DNA from: Nemertoderma westbladi
Taxonomy: Eukaryota; Xenacoelomorpha; Nemertodermatida; Nemertodermatidae
Assembly (NCBI GenBank): GCA_032718475.1
Contig: JAUCBJ010007421.1
Coordinates: 1 to 33,423, forward strand
Length of the DNA: 33,423 bases
Direction: 5' to 3'
The notes under the pieces were generated by a model. That model was not told the origin of the DNA. It saw only the letters and a program-made list of their open reading frames with translations, and did not search any database. The translations under genes and the position numbers were made by a program. The number at the start of each line of letters is the position of its first letter. The stretch's first letter is position 1. This document shows, piece after piece, positions 9,047-19,910 of the stretch.

Positions 9047-10645
9047 CTATTGAGTTAATGTTTGAAGGTTTCCCGATGTCTGCAACCCTGAGTCTAAACG
9101 TCCCGTAACCCCTTGTGATTGTGTCTCGCCAGACTCTGGCCTCCAGTCGGTAGGAAAGTAACGGTATCTCTGGGTCAGGACCGCGTCCCTAAAGTCTCCG
9201 AACAATCGGTTCATATAGGAACGTCTTCTGGGCCACCAGCCCTCCAGGAAGGCTAGATGACTCCCGGACCACGTGGTTACCATGCCTATGTGGTGACCCG
9301 CGCCCCACAACCGCCAGCGATTGGGCCACGACTCCGTAGGCGAGAATCTATCGCGCTCGGATAGGAGAAGCAACGTGGGGACATGAATCCGGGACAAGGT
9401 TTGCGGCGACACTTCCATGTCCCGGTACATTATTCCGACGTCTGTCCCGTTTAGCGGGGCCAGTACGTGTCGGTCATACACGTAGAGTTTCAGGGTCCGT
9501 CGAGCCGACTTGTAGTTCTCTATTCCGATTTTATCGGTAATTTCAGCGCGGTTTTTTCGTAGGAATTTCGATAAATGCCGCGTGAAAGCGGCGTCGAGGA
9601 ATAGTCGGTCCCATAGCGGGACAATCCGGAAGCGGGAGTCCCCACGAAGGGACATGGATGTCCCCTGGTGGTCGAGAACAGGGGATCCAAGGAAACAGCC
9701 TGTAAGCGGACAACGGCGCTCCTTTTCCGACATGTAATGTATTGCGGTTAAACAGCCGTGAGAGAAAGCGCCTAGAAAGAGCGGCGCTTCTGGGAAGCGC
9801 GATCGTACGTGATCTACAGCGGAGGAGAGATCGGCAGTGCGGTGCGGGACGGTTGGCAGGTCGTGGCGCTTAATAACGCAGACGCGGCAGCCAGCGCGTC
9901 GAGATTGGCGCGCGAGTTGCGTTATATAGGGGGAGCGGGAGTCGCCAGTGAGACCAGGGAGTAGGAGCACTACAGGCGCGTTAGCAGGATCCACAGACAG
10001 CCAATCCAACGCCAACCCCTCGCTAATGTACTCCCTCGTGTACCAGTTCCAGTACTGTTTCTTCCATATGTTAGAAGCTATAAACATGGTGCAAGGACCC
10101 CCCACCCACGGCGTTGGTCTGTATACTGTCTCGCTAGCTGCAGGCACTTGTTGCTCCACTAACTGCCGCATATTGGAACTACCGTAACCTCGTCGGATCG
10201 ACTTTGTGTGGCAGTAATGGGTGATAGCAGCGGCGGGGAATATTCCCAAGAAAAATGGTGTCGGTAGTTTACCCAAGGGGTAACGCCAGCGGAAGTGCTG
10301 AAAAAACTGGGTTTCTTGGAAAGGTATCCAGAATCCACGCCATCGTTCTAAGATTGTTCCGTTGACTCGGAAAGGTTCGGGAACTAGTTTGGCGTATGTC
10401 CGGGAGTAAATATCTCGGAATCTATATGATTTCCAGTACCATCCGTCCAGAGTAAAGAGTCGCAGGTCCTGCGGTGTTGGGAATCGGTAGGGTTTTATTC
10501 GTTGCTTCGATTCTGTCGCACCAATGTTGTTACGTTTCTGGGCCTCTTTATTGTGGTCTTCAGGGGGAGTTTGGTCTGCTCCTTCCGTAGAATAACTCCT
10601 CCAAACACGTCTAATGTGTAATAGATTAAGGTTTAACATCATCAA
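9047..10645 (-). CDS. Alpha/beta-hydrolase of the ABHD1/2/3/15 (YheT) family
   Basis: The single-exon protein has 532 residues. The N terminus (MMMLNLNLLHIRRVWRSYST) is Arg-rich without acids and ends in RSY|ST, like a mitochondrial presequence with matrix-protease site. The hydrolase core starts near residue 180. VVLLLPGLTGDS at 225-236 is the strand plus oxyanion loop, and GAFSHG places the nucleophile at Ser295. LLLLSERDRFSP gives Asp432, and SGSHLAFLEG gives His463, matching the GGHxGFxEG signature of this family. The elbow reads AxSxG, with Ala where most relatives have Gly. ABHD family members act on phospholipids and acyl esters; the substrate here is unknown. Human relatives have several exons, whereas this gene has none within the coding region. 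The MMM start allows alternative initiation by one or two codons. The C-terminal 35 residues are polar and probably disordered. Confidence 0.85.
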   Translation of the reverse strand: MMMLNLNLLHIRRVWRSYSTEGADQTPPEDHNKEAQKRNNIGATESKQRIKPYRFPTPQDLRLFTLDGWYWKSYRFRDIYSRTYAKLVPEPFRVNGTILERWRGFWIPFQETQFFQHFRWRYPLGKLPTPFFLGIFPAAAITHYCHTKSIRRGYGSSNMRQLVEQQVPAASETVYRPTPWVGGPCTMFIASNIWKKQYWNWYTREYISEGLALDWLSVDPANAPVVLLLPGLTGDSRSPYITQLARQSRRAGCRVCVIKRHDLPTVPHRTADLSSAVDHVRSRFPEAPLFLGAFSHGCLTAIHYMSEKERRCPLTGCFLGSPVLDHQGTSMSLRGDSRFRIVPLWDRLFLDAAFTRHLSKFLRKNRAEITDKIGIENYKSARRTLKLYVYDRHVLAPLNGTDVGIMYRDMEVSPQTLSRIHVPTLLLLSERDRFSPTESWPNRWRLWGAGHHIGMVTTWSGSHLAFLEGWWPRRRSYMNRLFGDFRDAVLTQRYRYFPTDWRPESGETQSQGVTGRLDSGLQTSGNLQTLTQ

Positions 10646-12430
10646 TAAGGATACCTAGGCCTATATCAGTATATTGGTATATTATATACAGATATAATAA
10701 TATTACCAGTCAGCCAGTATATAAAATAAGAATCAGGTCCTTCAAAGAAATAATTACCAATAGTATTCAAATATTTGTTATAAGAAGTGTACAGTTTTAT
10801 TCAGTGCTTCACTATTATGAGAGGAAAATATTCTCAAACGCTAACATGATTCAGTTATTATGATAGTACCGATATACATACTGACATACTGTTCTACTGT
10901 ACATGATGCAAGGAAGAGCATTGACAGTATTTGTTTGTATTTGAAATTGCCGCCTGATGAAACTAAACTCATTGGTATATTGGTAATGAATCAAATAGCT
11001 GCTGCAGTGCCAGTGAACCATTATCAGATGACGAGGTCTATGACAGTGATTATAACTAGAACGCCATCAAGGTGGCTTTAAACGAACCTGTCTTACACAG
11101 ACTCCAAGAAACAGATGGGATTGGAAGATGCAAACCAAGAATGACTTGCATCAACCAAAAAACTGCCTCCCATCTAATGTAATACACATTCGCCTAGGCA
11201 AACAAATCATAATCACAATTACTACGATGATGTGTGAAATGGTATCCATATCCGCAACCTGAGAAACGGCCCAAAAGAGCAGTTTATTCTGCGGAGGGGT
11301 CTTTTCTGTATTAGATAAATAAAATAAAGAACACTATAATTACAGTATTTATACCTGATACATTCTCAGTTAGCCTAATAAAAACATCGGAGCAACCAAT
11401 ATAATGTACATGTACAAGCATCCTATGAAAGTTTGTGAAATGTTCCCTTAAGTCTACCCAACAGCCGTTGGTACCCGGCTGGCAGCCACCCTGGTTCAGT
11501 TTTATGGTTTTGTTAGTTTAATCGACAGCTGTTGTAAACGTCCCAGATATACAAAACCTACTAAGCCTTTGCATTCCAATTGAGCTTAGCCTAAGTTGAT
11601 GACAGTATTATAACGATGACAATTAGGCCCTATAGATACATACGATATATAAATGATGTACTGCTTGACATTACACTAACTGGCTGAATAGAGATAGAAC
11701 TATAATAATACGTTTGGCATTCTGTCAGATTTCAGTAGTAAGTAACCTCATAATAATTGCTAAATATCAATCACCTGAAAAACATTTCAAGCAAGGGAGT
11801 TGTGGGTATTTAATTTCGCGTTCAATAATGTTGAAAATATGCAAATATTTCGAATATCGCACTTCGAATCGTTCCCAACTTTTTTATTCAACAACTAGAC
11901 AACAATTGATAAATACTTGCGTTTACAATTTTACAATGCATGCAAGTGGTTTCAAGCCATTTGGTGAACATACATAGTGACATATATAGTGATATAGGTA
12001 AATATATATATCCATCGTGTTTTTGCCGGCCTCAGCTTTAGACAAAAACTACCCAGTCTAAAGACAGGTTCGTTATAAAAGGAAAAATGTATATAGCGCA
12101 ATTTAACAGAGATATAGAGATCAAGGGGCCTTTAAAAACAGGCTTATCAATATAAATACATAAGATTCTATACCATCAATAAATTAAGTAAAAATTGAGT
12201 TATGAAATACTACTCGTATACTGTACTACCCAAACAAATGTGTTTTTTAACCCCCGTTTAAAAGGTTCAATAGAAGATCCATGGGATAGATCCATACGTA
12301 ATAAGTTCGAAATACAAGGTGCGGCATATGAAAACAGGAAAATAATGATGGCATGTCGTAGTCTAACTCCCCCAACTGGGGACGCATCAATCCTTGGATA
12401 CGCGAACGTGCGAACTTTGTTATGTTACGC
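10646..12430. other. Intergenic, probable upstream region of the hydrolase gene
   Basis: The sequence is AT-rich with no supported exon. Open frames at 10860-11081, 11714-11977 and 12195-12443 lack recognisable motifs. A possible hairpin (TCCGCA around 11248, TGCGGA around 11290) flanks a 35-nt loop. Nothing else is distinguished. Confidence 0.4.
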
Positions 12431-12439
12431 AAGTTTGAA

Positions 12440-12760
12440 ATAAGTTAGAATTGATCTGGAGTCAAACGTTCGAGAGGTATTTGCCCGTAACTTTAAAAAA
12501 TATTGTAACTTTTTCTTTAGTATTTCCATACAAAATTTGGTTGAAAATGGTTAAAATCTTCAAAAAGTTATTTACGAATGAATTTTTAAATCCAGACGGA
12601 CAGACACACAGACAGTCAGACAGACAGAGAGACAAACAGACAGTCGGACATTAAATTTTGCCCTATTTACTAATTATAATTGTGCTCTAAGGCTCACCCC
12701 GACTGCGACTGCGTGGCTCGCCCCACATGGCACATATACCCCGATCTCTAAAAGTTCAGA
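12440..12760 (-). repeat. Dispersed repeat, copy 1 (minus orientation)
   Basis: Read on the minus strand this stretch gives GGGGCGAGCCACG, then a GTGAGCCTTAGAG block, a GTCTGTCTGT microsatellite and an AT-rich tail with ACCAAATTTTGTATGG. The same modules in the same order occur at 16195-16400 on the plus strand. The microsatellite part is a CAGACAGA run on the plus strand at 12596-12650. It is likely a non-autonomous interspersed element; the ends are approximate. Confidence 0.5.
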
Positions 12761-13860
12761 GAGATAAATGGGGGCCATATTATAATAAATAAATTATAAT
12801 GATTTATATTTTATTATAATTTTCACTGTAGTTCGGTTAGTTCCGGGAGATTCAGTAAGAAGGCATTGATATGTCAACAAAGTTACATCATTTCATTTAC
12901 TTCCAATGTATTTATTATAATTGTTTTGTTATTCGCAATAGTAAATACTACAACGTATTACGATCATCTAATAATTATAAATATTATTTTGAAAGAGTTT
13001 CGAAGTGTTATGTAATATCTAAAAAAAATAGCACAAAAATTACAATTAACTGAATTGCATAATAGTGGAAAATATTTGTTATGAAGGCGCACGAAATCAC
13101 AAAACCGCAGATATGGCCGCTCACTAACAATAGACATTACATTGTAAAGGATGTCTATGACGACGCGTAATAGATTTGATTTTATAATAATTCGAATTTG
13201 AAACATTACTTTATTTACTTTACAATATTTTACTGTCGTGCATGTAATATGTTTCAAGTAACCAAACCTATTTGGGGTGGTAATGATAATAACTAAACAA
13301 TGTAGGCCTACTAGTTGTACGAGTGGGTAGTGGGATGTTAGGCATAGGCCAGCACAGCAGTACCGGTAGAGAAACTGTTTCACTTTCGTTTCTGCACTTT
13401 TAATGCATTTTGACAAAGAAACAACCACCTTGTTCCTGTGCCGAGTTCGCAATAAAGAAACCAAATCTCGGATTGCAATCGCTGTCACCAAAGCTCTGTC
13501 GACAACGAGTTCGTACAGGATAGAAATAAAGAATCCACTGGTAGATAAATCGTCTGTTTAGTATCATTGTAAATAATTATAACAATTTAATCTGAATTAT
13601 TAAAGTAGTTCTCTACAACTCGATTCGAATAAATAATGTTTCAGTTTCAAATTAAATTAATTCATACGGTACATAATTCCACTTGATACGATAATAGATC
13701 TCGCCTCTATTATTATGTTCGTTATGCTCGAATTCTAAAAAGACGGTCACAGTAATCAAATAAAGTGTTAAATACTCGCCATAAAGCCTTTGTATGCCTA
13801 TTAAAATTGTTAGGCGAACTGCAAAAATTAAGCGGCTAATAGACTTATATTATAATCTTA
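12761..13860. other. Intergenic, nothing firm
   Basis: This stretch lies downstream of SLC25A42. A 175-codon open frame at 12964-13491 on the minus strand begins with TTG rather than ATG, and it extends upstream only to a stop near 13560. Its first 45 residues look protein-like but no family is recognised. No poly-A signal for SLC25A42 could be chosen with confidence. Confidence 0.35.
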
Positions 13861-14799
13861 TCAAGAAGGTGTATTATATGTAGATGCGAAACTTCTAAGG
13901 AGACCTCTAACGGCGTCATTGGTAGTGAAACTAACGCCAGCAGCAATGGGGCCCTTGATCCAGTTCATACTCAACCCTTTAAACATCCCTCTTATAAACC
14001 CCTCTGTCCGGTATATGTGTCTCGCCGTGGCGATAGTCCCTCGGTGGCTGACTAGCTCGGTAAGTCCGCCCGTCTGCATCCGTCGGCGGACAACGTCCAA
14101 CGGGTAGGAAATCGACTGCCCGGCGAACCCCGCGAGCGCACCGAACACCAGTCTCCATAGCAACCCAGGTTCGGTACCCCGCAGCCGACTGTACTCTAAC
14201 TGACACGTCTCGTACGTGTAGAAGGCCGTACCCCCGTACGGTAGTTGGCCCAATAACGTCGGAATGTAACCCCTAAACAGGAGTTTAAAATTATTAAAGT
14301 TTTTACATTCAGTAAAAACATGACCAATGTGTTTGTATCGTGTGGATGTTGTTACAGCCATCCTGGCTCGCGCTGTATCCAACGGATACGTAAAGAAAGA
14401 TGCAGTAACTCCGGCCAGCGAGCCGGCTAGAAACCGATGTATGGACGGCAGGTGTCTGGAATCCCTCCTCATTCCGTTGTATTCTAGCAACCAGGATTTA
14501 TATTGTTCGTGGGAGGCGTACTGTAGAGCGCTGTACGGTACAACGCGAACCAAAGTAGCAGTGTTTCCCCGCCATAGTCGGGAGAAACCTTCGTTCTTGT
14601 AGATATTCACTAGAGTTCGAAAAGCCGCTCGATAGGTGAATCTCGTAGAAGAAGTCTGGAAGATAATCTTAGTTCTATCCAGAGGGGCTATCGTGGTTTT
14701 CGCAAGCGAACCGGCGACCGCGCCCGAAGCCAGCGCTGTCGATACAACCGCCCATTTGGATAAGGAGTTAGAATCATCAGGCGCTGCCGTGGGTGTCAT
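13861..14799 (-). CDS. SLC25A42: Mitochondrial CoA / adenine nucleotide carrier SLC25A42
   Basis: The 312-residue protein has the three-fold mitochondrial carrier repeat. The matrix-gate motifs are PLDRTK (39-44), PLDTAR (139-144) and PLDVVR (233-238), with NEGFSRLWRG near 69-78 and TEGFIRGMFKG near 265-275. The second repeat has NNFKLLFRG in place of the usual EG start. RTKIIFQ, LWRGN, VRVVPY, YPLDVVRRRMQT and KGLSMNWIKGPIA are close to the vertebrate SLC25A42 protein that exchanges cytosolic CoA for matrix ADP and 3-prime,5-prime-ADP across the inner membrane. Length and start agree with the family. The gene has no introns here, whereas the vertebrate orthologue has several; a retrocopy that replaced its parent is possible, but no poly-A tract or lesion is visible. 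A perfect 20-bp palindrome lies about 136 bp upstream of the ATG. Confidence 0.93.
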   Translation of the reverse strand: MTPTAAPDDSNSLSKWAVVSTALASGAVAGSLAKTTIAPLDRTKIIFQTSSTRFTYRAAFRTLVNIYKNEGFSRLWRGNTATLVRVVPYSALQYASHEQYKSWLLEYNGMRRDSRHLPSIHRFLAGSLAGVTASFFTYPLDTARARMAVTTSTRYKHIGHVFTECKNFNNFKLLFRGYIPTLLGQLPYGGTAFYTYETCQLEYSRLRGTEPGLLWRLVFGALAGFAGQSISYPLDVVRRRMQTGGLTELVSHRGTIATARHIYRTEGFIRGMFKGLSMNWIKGPIAAGVSFTTNDAVRGLLRSFASTYNTPS

Positions 14800-14934
14800 T
14801 GTAAGTAAATTATTTATTAATATTATTGACTACATTTTACATCTTCCAGTTATGATTCTGTATGTATGAACTATAGCTACTACTACTACTGTACTTAAGG
14901 TTACCTCTCCCTTCCCTGCTCGGCTGCTCCCCAC

Positions 14935-14969
14935 TTCACTGTGTACACAGTGAATACACCGGTACCGGT
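14935..14969. promoter_or_regulatory. Twin palindromes upstream of SLC25A42
   Basis: TTCACTGTGTACACAGTGAA at 14935-14954 is a perfect 20-bp palindrome. It is followed by ACCGGTACCGGT at about 14958-14969, a second palindrome and also a direct repeat of ACCGGT. Lying 136-170 bp upstream of the SLC25A42 ATG, they could bind dimeric transcription factors. Function is inferred from position and symmetry only. Confidence 0.4.
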
Positions 14970-15069
14970 AGTGTTATGTAGTTCTGGTCAGTATAATACC
15001 ATCAAATTTCCCTCCAATGCAAATACTACTGTAATGTAATGACCAATCATCTGTGACTGGTGACTGCAG

Positions 15070-15137
15070 CCAGTGGCGTCGCGAGGGTTTCAAGCGCCCG
15101 GGGGCCAATATGAACCCCCCCCCCCCCCCCCCCCCCC
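15070..15137 (+). mobile_element. hAT-like transposon terminus with C homopolymer
   Basis: CAGTGGCGTCGCGAGGGTTT at 15070 resembles the CAGTGGCG termini of hAT-family elements, followed by GCGCCCGGGGGCC and 23 consecutive C (15115-15137). I could not find the matching inverted terminus downstream, so this may be a solitary or truncated end. Confidence 0.4.
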
Positions 15138-16194
15138 ATAAAAATTCAACAAGTATTTAAGAATATTATTACATTTTGTTTCTAAAATAATATAATAATT
15201 CTGTTATACTGTATACATAACATACGCTACACAATTAGAAATCATACAGTAACTTAACTACATGTAACAATGTGTAACAGAGTGTAAGATGTAAACCAAT
15301 GAGATAAAAATTACAACGCGTTTATTAAATACTCAAATTCGCGGGAAATTCAATCACAGATACGAGAGAAAGGGATTGTAAAATACAAGATAAGGTAATA
15401 TTGTCAACAAGGCACTCCCTGCAGCTCCGCGCCCCCTCCCCTGGACTAGAAGGAACCTGGCTAGTGGCTCGCTATTACTGTACATATTTGGTGGAATTTA
15501 TAAGTTAGTGTCACTGCGGCTACCGCGGCTTATATTGGATTCCCCCTAAATTTGGTCTCATTTAGGAGCCCTGAGTTGGAAATACACCACTTCGGGGGCT
15601 TTTTCCTATTAGTGAAAGTGAAAAAATTATTACTTATATAGTACTTATTCCTGATTAAAAATTGTGCTCCAATTTACATACAAAGTCTGACAGCTGATAA
15701 TATCTAAACTCGGCGAATTAAATATCTTGCCTCAATGTAAAATTCACAATTTAGGGAAAGGAGCTGGTTACTAGATTACAGTAGCACGTTGGTTATTCTA
15801 ACCAAAACAATAAATTCAACTCAATACTGTAGAACGAACAGCTTACAGTTTTATTTTTGGGAGTAATCATAGCTGTTATGATTTTCCTCTGGAGAGGGGT
15901 GAATTTTTATTGCGTCGAAAGACCCCCCTCCCCCCATCTGGGAAAATGAACAGGTTTGCTCGTTGGTCGTGGAGCTGAATTCCACGATTTTGCAGCTGGT
16001 TTTTCAATCGAGTTAGGTGGCAAAGCAAAGTTACCCCGTTTCAGTCAGCTACAATATAACAACATTACTTGGAGTAAAGATAGATTCCGATAGTGAGGCT
16101 CGTATGGAGCGACGTAAATGACCGCCACAGATGGATCACTCAGTTATCACCTACGTAATATCATTCAAATCAGATGCCACCTAAGCAACCACAA
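15138..16194. other. Intergenic, no gene recognised
   Basis: The sequence is AT-rich with a CCCCCTCCCCCC stretch near 15925 and a GAGCCC/GGGGCTTTTT hairpin-like segment near 15567-15603. No coding exon is supported. It may include the interior of the element whose end lies at 15070. Confidence 0.35.
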
Positions 16195-16400
16195 CACGAA
16201 GATGCTTGAGGGGCGAGCCACGAAAGTAAGCGAGGTTAGCATACGGGTACCTCTATCTCTACCTGTGTGTCTTTCGATCTGTAGATCCCAATATTTAAAC
16301 GTTAATAACTCATCAAATCTCCGATGAAATCTAACCAAACTTGGTACACAAATAGTCGAGCCACTCGAGCAAAAAAGGTCGGCTGCTCCATGCCGAATCC
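16195..16400 (+). repeat. Dispersed repeat, copy 2 (plus orientation)
   Basis: It contains GGGGCGAGCCACG (16209-16221), AGCGAGGTTAG, a short CTGTGTGTCTTTCGATCTGT tract and AATCTCCGATGAAATCTAAC followed by CAAACTTGG. Modules and order match the reverse complement of 12440-12760, so the two are copies of one diverged interspersed family. Ends are approximate. Confidence 0.5.
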
Positions 16401-16869
16401 CAGCAAGTGAAAAAATTTAATTTTGAGAAAATCACATTTGAAGTTGTTCATATTGAAACTGAACGCATTTAGTTATATTGCCTGAGATTTACAATGTACG
16501 TACAACAGTAAATCTGAACTTACATAAAGTTTGAAAATTAATATTTCTCTTAAAATGCATATTCACGGTTTTGTTATGGGGTAAGCATAACTTGTCATAT
16601 TGATAGTTTAATTAAATCCCAGTAACTTACAGTCTTTCTGACAATAGTGTTTCAAAACCCAGTATTTGCGTCAAATTTATTATTAGCAAACAATACTACT
16701 TTCAATATTGAGGAAGTCTTATTTTAGTGTAATGTTTGCTAACACAAATAAGGGGAGGGGGAACATTCAAAATTAAGCATTTAAAATTCAAACTTGTATC
16801 TAAAAATATACTCCAAATAACAGCTGAATACAATATAAAATTGATTGACGGTTTTGTTAAATTTCTTAA
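16401..16869. other. AT-rich spacer
   Basis: Nothing is recognised here. An open frame on the minus strand (16702-16917) has no distinguishing content. Confidence 0.35.
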
Positions 16870-17345
16870 ATACAGTTTTGGATACATGTTCTGGACTCGA
16901 TAGTAACAAAACACCAACGCATCTGTATTGAGCTACCCCGCGGGAATCTAAATGATATTAGGAGTGAACGAGTGCCACCAATTCGACACATTGACACTGA
17001 TACGCTCGAATCAGCTCTTAACCCCGCTGAGTTTGAAGCAGCAGTTGCTGGCGGCCCCGACTCTACATGCAAATATCAGAAGTATCACATCAGAAGTATT
17101 ATAAGAAACTTATCAAATTAAAGAAGGGGCCTCGCCGACAAAAGAACACAAATTAATCCTTGATTGCGAATCTGATCGAGGACAATTCTGGAATCTAACA
17201 AAGGGAAGGAGAGGTTCCTGTGATTCACAGCAGGTTACTTCAGAACAATGGTCAGAACATTTCTCACCATTATATAAAGCGGCCGATGATCCTGTACTTC
17301 CAGACTTGCCTGCCCAACCAAGCCACGAACTGGACCAGGCGATAG
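16870..17345 (+). pseudogene. LINE fragment B, endonuclease end and linker
   Basis: Plus-strand segments in two frames look like the part of a non-LTR retrotransposon between endonuclease and reverse transcriptase: ICIELPRGNLNDIRSE (from about 16925), then, after stops and a frame change, DRGQFWNLTKGRR and EQWSEHFSPLYKAADDP. The WxxHFxxLY pattern is the usual linker before the RT domain. Stops and frameshifts make it a dead copy. It may belong to the same element as the RT fragment at 19911, split by LINE A. Confidence 0.5.
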
Positions 17346-19910
17346 AATGACAATGACAATGACACTGACATTGGAAATGGATGAACGTTAGTAACAAGCT
17401 CAGCAGTAAGAAACTCGGCCAATGCATCATCTGCTAAGTCCATTTGCACTTAAGACCCTAAACAACATCGAATCTATAAATTCCAGGGTTATGATCGCAA
17501 CATTTGATGGGAATCCCAAGGCAAGAGTATATGTTGCTAAAGTCCAACCAATGCCTCAGAGCCAAAACAAGCAGTCAAGTTTTATGAAGATCTGACTGGA
17601 CTTATAAAGGACATTCCGAAACACAATGATAAAGTCATTGCTGGTGACCCGAATGCGCAAATTGGCCCAGAAGACATCAAGGGTTACACCTATAACACCA
17701 ACTGCGAGGCATACAGCTCGTTCAACCTAATTGGTTCGGACCACAGAATTGTGACTGCAGAGATCAGACTCAGTTTGAGAGCCAGCAAACCCAGGACAAG
17801 CAAGCAAATCAACTATGACTGGGAGAAACTCAGAACTGACAATACTGTAAAGGATGCTTATACAATAGAAGTTCAAAACCGCTTTGAAGAACTTCAGTCA
17901 ATGGATGAAGACCAATCCACCGATTCAATATACCAGGATATAATAACAGTCCACAAGGAATCAGATAAGAGGCATATCCCCCAGAAACCCAAACGAAAAC
18001 AGTATGTCCCATGGCAAAACTCTGAGGTTACTTGTAAGAGAGAAGATCTTAAGATAGCCTACAAAGTTAAAACCGAACAACCAACAACCGAAAACATTAA
18101 CAAGGTTGAGAAAGCTAAGGACGATCTCAAATTGGCCTACAACATCAGCCAGGAAAAGTACATACAGGACAAAACTGAAGCAATTACAACTGCTCACATA
18201 CTGCAACAATCAAGACTTACCTGGCAAACTGTAAACGAGGTATCTGGTCGGAAAAGTTGTGCAATGGGGCGCCTCAAAGCCGATAGTCCTGAAGAACGTG
18301 TTGGGAAGTGGAAAAATCACTTCAGCAACTTGCTTGGACAGCCACCAAACATCGAGGTCAGCCCTACAAGGAAAATATATGACAAGACACTACCTATAGA
18401 AACAGGGGACTTCACACCTGCTGAACTCCAAAGAAGCATTAAAAGCATGTCCAATAATAAAGCGAGTGGATTAGATGAAATCCCAGCTGAGGTATGGAAA
18501 ACCGGAGTGCTAAACATACCATTATTGAATGTTTGCAACCGGATGTTAAAAGGGGAAAAGCCACCACCAATTTGGACTAAAGGTCAACTAAAGCCTCTCC
18601 CCAAGAAAAGAGACCTCGGCATACCAACAAACTATCGTGGGATCTGTCTGCTTGTGGTGGCTGCCAAAATATACAATAAAATGATTCTCTATAGGATTAG
18701 GCCTCACATAGAGAAACTACTGCGTAAGAGCCAAAACGGATTTCGACCAAGTAGATCAACAATAGCTCAGATACTTGCACTGATTGAAGGAATTAAGTCA
18801 AATAATCTCCCCGCAGTCATGACTTTTGTGGACTTCAAGAAGGCATTCGACTCCATCCATAGAGGTAAAATGCTTGAAATCCTAAGAGCTTATGGAATAC
18901 CAGAAGTAATTGTTGCTGGCATTGGATTGTTATATTGTGACACAGAAGCGCAGGTACTCTCACCAGATGGTGAAACTGAGTTTTTCTCAATCCTGGCTGG
19001 AGTACTGCAAGGTAACACATTAGCACCATTACTATTTGTAATTGTGCTGGATTACGCAATGAGGACGGCCACAAAGGGTGAAGATCTGGGATTCACACTT
19101 CAAGAACGCAGAAGTAATAGATATCCGGCAACTACAGTCACAGACACCGACTTTGCGGATGACATCGCCCTGCTCTCTAATACGCTAGCAGATGCACAGC
19201 TTCTACTAAATAAAGTAGAGAGGGCTGCTAAGGAGGTTGGATTGCATATAAATGGTACCAAGACCAAATTCATGGTCTTTAATGTTGATGGAAACTTGAC
19301 ACCCATTGATAATAATCAACTGAGGAAGGTCGATGACTTCCACTACCTTGAATCATGGATAGAGAGTAGCAAAAAGGACATAGAAGTTAGGAAAGCAAAG
19401 GCTTGGGTAGCTCTATCAAATGTTGCCATCTGGAAATTAGATCTCTCCAGGCACCTGAAGACTAAGTTCTTTAAGGCCACAGTGGAAAGTGTATTTTTAT
19501 ACGGGGGGTGAGACCTGGACACTGACTAAATCACTTGAACAACAAATTGATGGTTGCTACACAAGACTACTAAGGGCCAGCCCTAAACATCAGCTGGAGA
19601 CAACACATGACAAACGCCGAGCTTTATGGTACAATACCACCTGTATCAACCACCCTCCGTAAACGCAGATTAAGATTCAGTGGGCACTGCTGGCGAAGTA
19701 AAGAGGAGGTCATACCAGATCTACTTCTCTGGCAACCAACTCATGGAAAGCGTAGTCGTGGATGACTGGCCATAACATATATAGATCAACTTGAAAAGGA
19801 TACTGAACTTGGGAGAAACGAAATTGCGACAACTATGGAGAATCGGGAAGCCTGGAAGGATATCATTTCCACTGTCCGAGTTCGCTCGACCTAGTAGTAG
19901 TAGTAGTATA
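17346..19910 (+). pseudogene. LINE fragment A (endonuclease-reverse transcriptase), broken
   Basis: The endonuclease part is in two frames. SPFALKTLNN and RVMIATFDGNPKARVY (to about 17537) precede a frameshift, and the frame 17541-19511 then continues SPTNASEPKQAV, GDPNAQIG (usually GDFNAQIG) and SDHR. The RT core is whole: GFRPSRSTIAQIL, DFKKAFDSIHRGKML (motif A), GVLQGNTLAPLLF (motif B) and DFADDIALL (catalytic FADD). The frame ends at 19511 after YGG within a G run. The C-terminal part, ETWTLTKSLEQQIDGCYTRL and later LRKRRLRFSGHCWRS, is present in other frames with further breaks. The copy ends in a TAG trinucleotide run near 19893-19907, typical of non-LTR 3-prime tails. It is 5-prime truncated and not autonomous. 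It is of the endonuclease-RT type often annotated as craniofacial development protein 2-like in invertebrates. Confidence 0.85.

Noticed and set aside
12964-13491. A 175-codon open frame on the minus strand downstream of SLC25A42
   Set aside because: It begins with TTG, has no upstream ATG before a stop near 13560, loses protein-like character after about 45 residues and matches no family I know. An exon cannot be excluded but is not supported.
15567-15610. A bacterial-type intrinsic terminator (GAGCCC, GGGGGCTTTTT)
   Set aside because: The window is clearly eukaryotic and no transcript is known to end here; treated as a chance hairpin.
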